DNA of 64,000 bases from Diplocloster hominis. Its GTDB lineage: Bacteria > Bacillota > Clostridia > Lachnospirales > Lachnospiraceae. Location of the stretch: the NCBI RefSeq assembly GCF_032380655.1, contig NZ_JAWDIY010000011.1, forward strand, positions 104,921 to 168,920, in the 5' to 3' direction. Below, piece after piece: positions 60,405 through 64,000 of the stretch (within the stretch, counting starts at the first letter, position 1; each line of letters begins with the position of its first letter). The position numbers and the translations under genes were made by a program. The notes below the pieces were generated by a model, which was not told the origin of the DNA, did not search any database, and worked only from the letters and a program-made list of their open reading frames with translations.

Positions 60405-62804
60405 TTAGAACCGCTGCTCCGTTCTCGCAATAATGTCATTCTGGGTCTGCGGGGATAAAACATGAAAGAAAGCGGAATACCCGGCCACCCGTACGATCAG
60501 GTCCGGATACTGATCCGGATGCTTCTGCGCGTCCAGCAATGTTTCCCGTGACACCACATTATACTGGACATGCCAGCCTTTTAATACGTCAAAGAAGGTC
60601 CGGATCAGCAGCCCCAGCTTCTGTCTGTCCTCCGGCTGTTCCAGGATCGCCGGGGTAACCTTCTGATTCAAGAGCACTCCGCCGAAGATCTGGGAAGTCT
60701 CAAGCTTAGACACCGATTTGAACACACTGGTCGGCCCGCATAAGTCCACCGCGTGGGACGGCGAACACCCCTCCGCCAGGGGTTCTCCAAAATGGCGGCC
60801 GTCCGGCGTGGCACAGGTGCCCGCCCCCTGCGGAACATTGGCTGCCACCGAGGAAGTCCCGGCATAGTAGGTACCGCCGATCGGCCCTCTTCCATATCGG
60901 GTATTCTTATATTTTTTGATCTCATCCAGATAGGTATCATAGCCTCTCTTAACCAGATCATCCACATAGTCGTTATCATTTCCATATTTGGGCGCCAGCA
61001 TCAGGAGCCTGCGGATTCTCTTCCCCTCCTCGTCTGCGAAATCATTCATCAGGGCATCCCACAAATCCTTCCGGGATATCTGCTCCTCCTCATAGACACA
61101 TTTTTTCAGCGCGGCCAGGGAATCTCCCAGATTCGCCACGCCCACCTGCAGCTGGCTGATAATATCATAGTGTGCGCCGCCCTCTTTCAGATGTTTTCCC
61201 CGCTCGATACAGTCATCGACCAATGCCGAACAAAGGATATCCGGGACTTCCTGCTCTACCACCATATCCGCGCAGTTGTCCAGGATCACCCCGATATGGA
61301 TCAGCTGCCTGGCCGTATAATCCCAGGCTTTCATTACGTCTTCAAAGCTTTCCATATCCAGAAAATGTCCCAGGCCTTTGCAGATCTTCTTACCCGTATT
61401 TACATCCACACCGTCGTTCAGCGCGGTCATCAAAGTTTTAGGGAAATTCAGATAACTCATGCCGGTACAGCGGTAGCCCCACCGCCCGGGGACCCCCACC
61501 TCCACACAGCCGATGGCGCTGTAGTTATAAGCATCCTCTTTGCTGACTCCCTTGTCCATCAGGGATGGAATGACGATCTCATCGTTGTTAAAGGCGGGCA
61601 TACCGAAGCCCAGCCGTATACATTCGATACAGGCATTCATGAACTCCGGACTCATATTGCTGAAATAGCGGACCGTCATGTTCGGCTGGGGCAGGTGGGT
61701 GCGCGCCACACTGCGCAGTACCGCCCAGGTCAGCGGGTTTACCGCATCCCTGCCGTCCACCGTCTGCCCGCCGATCGTAATATTCTGGTACATAGGGCTG
61801 CCGGCTGCGAAGCGGGTGTGGCCCCAGCTGCGGATCTTGTTGATTGTAAGGGTTTTTAACCAGAGATTCTCCAGAAGTTCTTCCGCTTCCTCCTGCTTCA
61901 TTCCGTCCCGGATACTTTTTTCATAATAGGGGAAACAGTACTGGTCAAAACGGCCGAAGGAAAGCGAATGGCCGTTGGATTCAATCTGCAGGATCAGATG
62001 GATAAACCAGACACTCTGCAAAGCTTCCTGGAAAGTCTGCGCTGGTTCCATCGGCACTCTTTCACAGATTCGCGCGATCTGCTCCAGTTCCCGTTTTCTC
62101 TGAGTCCCTGCTGTCTTAGCCTGCTCTGCAGCCAGACGGGCGTACCGGTGGGCAAATGTTTCCACTGCATCGATGACGATCAGTATGGCCCGATAGAAAT
62201 AGCTGGCTTTCATATTGTCAAACTCAGCATAATCCAGGCCGTCTAATTTCTCCTGGGTGCGCATACGGTAATAGCCGAGCCCTTTCTGCAAGACGGTCTG
62301 ATAGTCTACGGCCAGATGGGCGTCGCCGGATGTGATATTTCCCTCGTTTCGTATAATTCCCAGGTCATAGATTACCTTCGCCTCATCTGGAAATGCTGCG
62401 TACCCCTTATCCTGCAGGGTCCGTCCTTTCCAGTAGGGATACATATCCCGCAGGATCTTTTTATTTACCTCGGAAATAAGAAAACGGTCGCCGTTTCTCT
62501 TATCGAATTCGTCCAGCTCCTCGATGACCCAATCCATCGCATATTCCGGAAAAATAGGAGCAGAACGGTTTTCTTTCGCCTGGTTACCCACAATCAGAGT
62601 CTCCGGTTCGATAAATATGCTCATATTCTCCAGTATTTCCTTGACCATATAAGCCCGCTTTAACACCACCTGATCCATCTCATGTTCCTGATAGGCTTTG
62701 GTCGTCAGAACCGCCCGCTCTGTGCAGACAGCCGGTGTCACCGCCAGCAGTTTTTCCCGGAAATTTTTTATCCTCTGGGTGGATGTTCCAAAATATGATT
62801 CCAT
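60405..62804 (-). CDS. Glycyl radical enzyme (PFL-like, substrate unassigned)
   Basis: This 799-residue glycyl radical enzyme carries the active-site cysteine and acid in SAIGCVEVGVPGRWGYRCTG (C433, E435). The C-terminal radical loop is RVAGYSAFFH (G775), ending RTEQRF. The CVE pattern marks the dehydratase/lyase branch rather than pyruvate formate-lyase, which has two adjacent cysteines. CVEV followed by VPG is not the CVEP of the diol/glycerol dehydratase or choline lyase I know best. PflD/YbiW-like enzymes, including the reported 1,5-anhydroglucitol-6-phosphate-cleaving type, are candidates. It is co-transcribed with its activase. Confidence 0.92.
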   Translation of the reverse strand: MESYFGTSTQRIKNFREKLLAVTPAVCTERAVLTTKAYQEHEMDQVVLKRAYMVKEILENMSIFIEPETLIVGNQAKENRSAPIFPEYAMDWVIEELDEFDKRNGDRFLISEVNKKILRDMYPYWKGRTLQDKGYAAFPDEAKVIYDLGIIRNEGNITSGDAHLAVDYQTVLQKGLGYYRMRTQEKLDGLDYAEFDNMKASYFYRAILIVIDAVETFAHRYARLAAEQAKTAGTQRKRELEQIARICERVPMEPAQTFQEALQSVWFIHLILQIESNGHSLSFGRFDQYCFPYYEKSIRDGMKQEEAEELLENLWLKTLTINKIRSWGHTRFAAGSPMYQNITIGGQTVDGRDAVNPLTWAVLRSVARTHLPQPNMTVRYFSNMSPEFMNACIECIRLGFGMPAFNNDEIVIPSLMDKGVSKEDAYNYSAIGCVEVGVPGRWGYRCTGMSYLNFPKTLMTALNDGVDVNTGKKICKGLGHFLDMESFEDVMKAWDYTARQLIHIGVILDNCADMVVEQEVPDILCSALVDDCIERGKHLKEGGAHYDIISQLQVGVANLGDSLAALKKCVYEEEQISRKDLWDALMNDFADEEGKRIRRLLMLAPKYGNDNDYVDDLVKRGYDTYLDEIKKYKNTRYGRGPIGGTYYAGTSSVAANVPQGAGTCATPDGRHFGEPLAEGCSPSHAVDLCGPTSVFKSVSKLETSQIFGGVLLNQKVTPAILEQPEDRQKLGLLIRTFFDVLKGWHVQYNVVSRETLLDAQKHPDQYPDLIVRVAGYSAFFHVLSPQTQNDIIARTEQRF

Positions 62805-62822
62805 AGTGTTATGTCTCTCCTT

Positions 62823-63740
62823 CTATGCCCCGATCCGGGCTTTAATGTGATATTTTTCAAATGTACTGCGGTATGCCTCCAGATCCTCCGGGTGCAGCTG
62901 CGGTTTTCCCCGATATGTATAGTCCCGGTCCAGCAGCTCGTATTTGCGTTCTCCCAGCTGATGAAACAAAAGAAGCTGGACTTTTGGCACACCCAGCCGG
63001 CAGAGCAGCTGCGCGAAGCCTTCCGCGTCCCTGACCGAGTCGTTGAAACCTGGTATCACAGGAATACGTATCCGATAGGGCTTATGGCTGTCCCGCAGTA
63101 TTTCGATATTCTGCAGGACCTGTTCATTTCCAACTCCGGTTCCTTCCCTGTGCTTCCCGCTGTCGTAATGCTTCATGTCCACGAACAGATAATCCACTTC
63201 CCTTAACAGTTCCAGGAACTGCTCCGAAGGAACCGCAGCAGCCGTCTCCACCGCCACATGGACGCCGTTCTCATGAAGTTTCCTGCACAGGCAGACTGCA
63301 AAATCCCGCTGCATCAGCACTTCTCCGCCGGATAAGGTTACCCCTCCGCCGGAATGATCGTAGAATGGCTTATCCTTTATTGCTTCGGCCACCACCTCGT
63401 CGGCGGTGACCAGCCACCCTTCGTGTCCGATCGCCTGCTGCGGGCAATGCTGTTCACAGGCCAGGCACATGGTACAGCCAGCCGGATCGACTGCCGGATA
63501 CTCCTGCGGCCCTGTCATCGTACGGGCCTTTTGATCACAATTTTCCATACAGCGCCCGCACCGGATACATTTTAACCGGTCCAGTGTGAATTCCGGCTGT
63601 CCAAGCTGGGATTCCGGATTTGCGCACCATCTGCACCGCAGGTTACAACCTTTGAGAAATACGGTGGTACGGATACCCGGTCCGTCGTGAATACTGAATT
63701 TCTGTATTTGTATGATAATTCCTTTCCCGCCATTTTCCAT
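62823..63740 (-). CDS. Glycyl radical enzyme activating enzyme
   Basis: This 305-residue radical-SAM protein installs the glycyl radical. The radical-SAM motif CNLRCRWC (CxxxCxxC) is at about 33-40. Two inserted ferredoxin-like cluster motifs follow, CIRCGRCMENC and CTMCLACEQHCP, as in dehydratase/lyase activases. The SAM-binding GGE motif is in GGGVTLSGGEVLM. I chose the ATG at 63740; the longer upstream frame has no ribosome site. It ends 18 bases before the enzyme gene. Confidence 0.92.
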   Translation of the reverse strand: MENGGKGIIIQIQKFSIHDGPGIRTTVFLKGCNLRCRWCANPESQLGQPEFTLDRLKCIRCGRCMENCDQKARTMTGPQEYPAVDPAGCTMCLACEQHCPQQAIGHEGWLVTADEVVAEAIKDKPFYDHSGGGVTLSGGEVLMQRDFAVCLCRKLHENGVHVAVETAAAVPSEQFLELLREVDYLFVDMKHYDSGKHREGTGVGNEQVLQNIEILRDSHKPYRIRIPVIPGFNDSVRDAEGFAQLLCRLGVPKVQLLLFHQLGERKYELLDRDYTYRGKPQLHPEDLEAYRSTFEKYHIKARIGA

Positions 63741-63789
63741 GCTCGTTCTTACCTTTCCTCTTTGCTTAGTTCTGCACATTTTGATACTG

Positions 63790-64000
63790 AGGTCCGGGCG
63801 GAAGGGAAGCGGCGTGTCTTGGGGAGCCGGGCAGCAAATCTCGCGGGGCTAAATCACTTCGGCCGGACCTAAGAACGGCTAACTCCGAAGTCGGGAGAAC
63901 CTCTTATTGGCAGGGCCCGGAACAAACTCGCCACAGGACGGCTCGGACAGTGTTCCGGGCCCTGCGAGGTTCTCCCGACTTCTGCGTAAGCCGTTCTAAG
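63790..64000. repeat. Large hairpin element B (second copy of element A, cut by window end)
   Basis: From AGGTCCGGG at 63790 this copy follows element A closely: AAATCACTTCGGCCGGACCT, the same 28-base loop length (63924-63951), the same TTATTG bulge and the same internal loops. It differs from A at paired positions in a compensating way (see findings). The right arm is cut at the end of the window (TTCTAAG). Confidence 0.93.

Overview
The window looks like a gut-type Lachnospiraceae (Clostridia, Bacillota) chromosome. The evidence is a low-GC Gram-positive flagellar operon with flbD and a FliY-type switch protein, a seryl T-box, a DUF6472-like small protein, several Ribose/Galactose-type ABC sugar importers, YesM/YesN-type two-component signalling and a glycyl radical enzyme. 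No rRNA, tRNA, CRISPR array or insertion sequence was recognised.

Layout: 1-12.6 kb is a minus-strand flagellar operon, fliE-F-G-H-I-J-K-flgD-(flagellar operon protein)-flgE-flbD-motA-fliY-flhA, where flhA runs off the left edge. It is contracted: flgBC, motB, fliL, fliM, fliOPQR and flhB are not where relatives usually carry them. 13.0-14.7 kb is serS behind a T-box leader. 14.9-18.6 kb holds a small cysteine protein and an ECF sigma factor operon with a membrane protein and an ABC exporter. 18.8-25.4 kb is an A+T-rich sugar cluster: lipoprotein, ATPase, permease, AraC regulator, fucose/arabinose-isomerase-like enzyme and a rhamnose-mutarotase-like protein. 25.5-31.3 kb is a miscellaneous stretch: VanZ-like, membrane-anchored HTH, DegV, GreA, a decayed HD-domain gene and a FUSC-type membrane protein.

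31.8-43.1 kb is a catabolic operon read leftwards from 40.5 kb. It encodes a sugar-binding lipoprotein, a cytoplasmic glycosidase-like protein, ABC ATPase and permease, a rhamnose mutarotase, an ASRT-fold small-molecule-binding protein, a creatinase-like M24 protein that has lost most metal ligands, and a divergent creatininase-family protein. A divergent regulator fuses a complete LacI repressor to a complete extracellular-type solute-binding protein. I infer import and intracellular breakdown of an unidentified glycoside or amide-bearing sugar.

43.2-46.1 kb is a single protein joining a Tet(M)-like ribosomal GTPase to a Rae1/YacP ribosome-associated nuclease. 46.1-57.6 kb is a galactose-type system: mglB-mglA-mglC, then two very large hairpin DNA elements, then a YesN/YesM pair with two sugar-binding sensor proteins. 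The mglB product appears circularly permuted, and MglC carries a long cytoplasmic coiled-coil extension. 58-64 kb holds an Rpn-type nuclease and a glycyl radical enzyme with its activase and a short-chain dehydrogenase. It ends in a second copy of one hairpin element, whose differences from the first copy are compensatory. Coordinates and translations were read by eye. Family names come from recognised motifs, not from searches.
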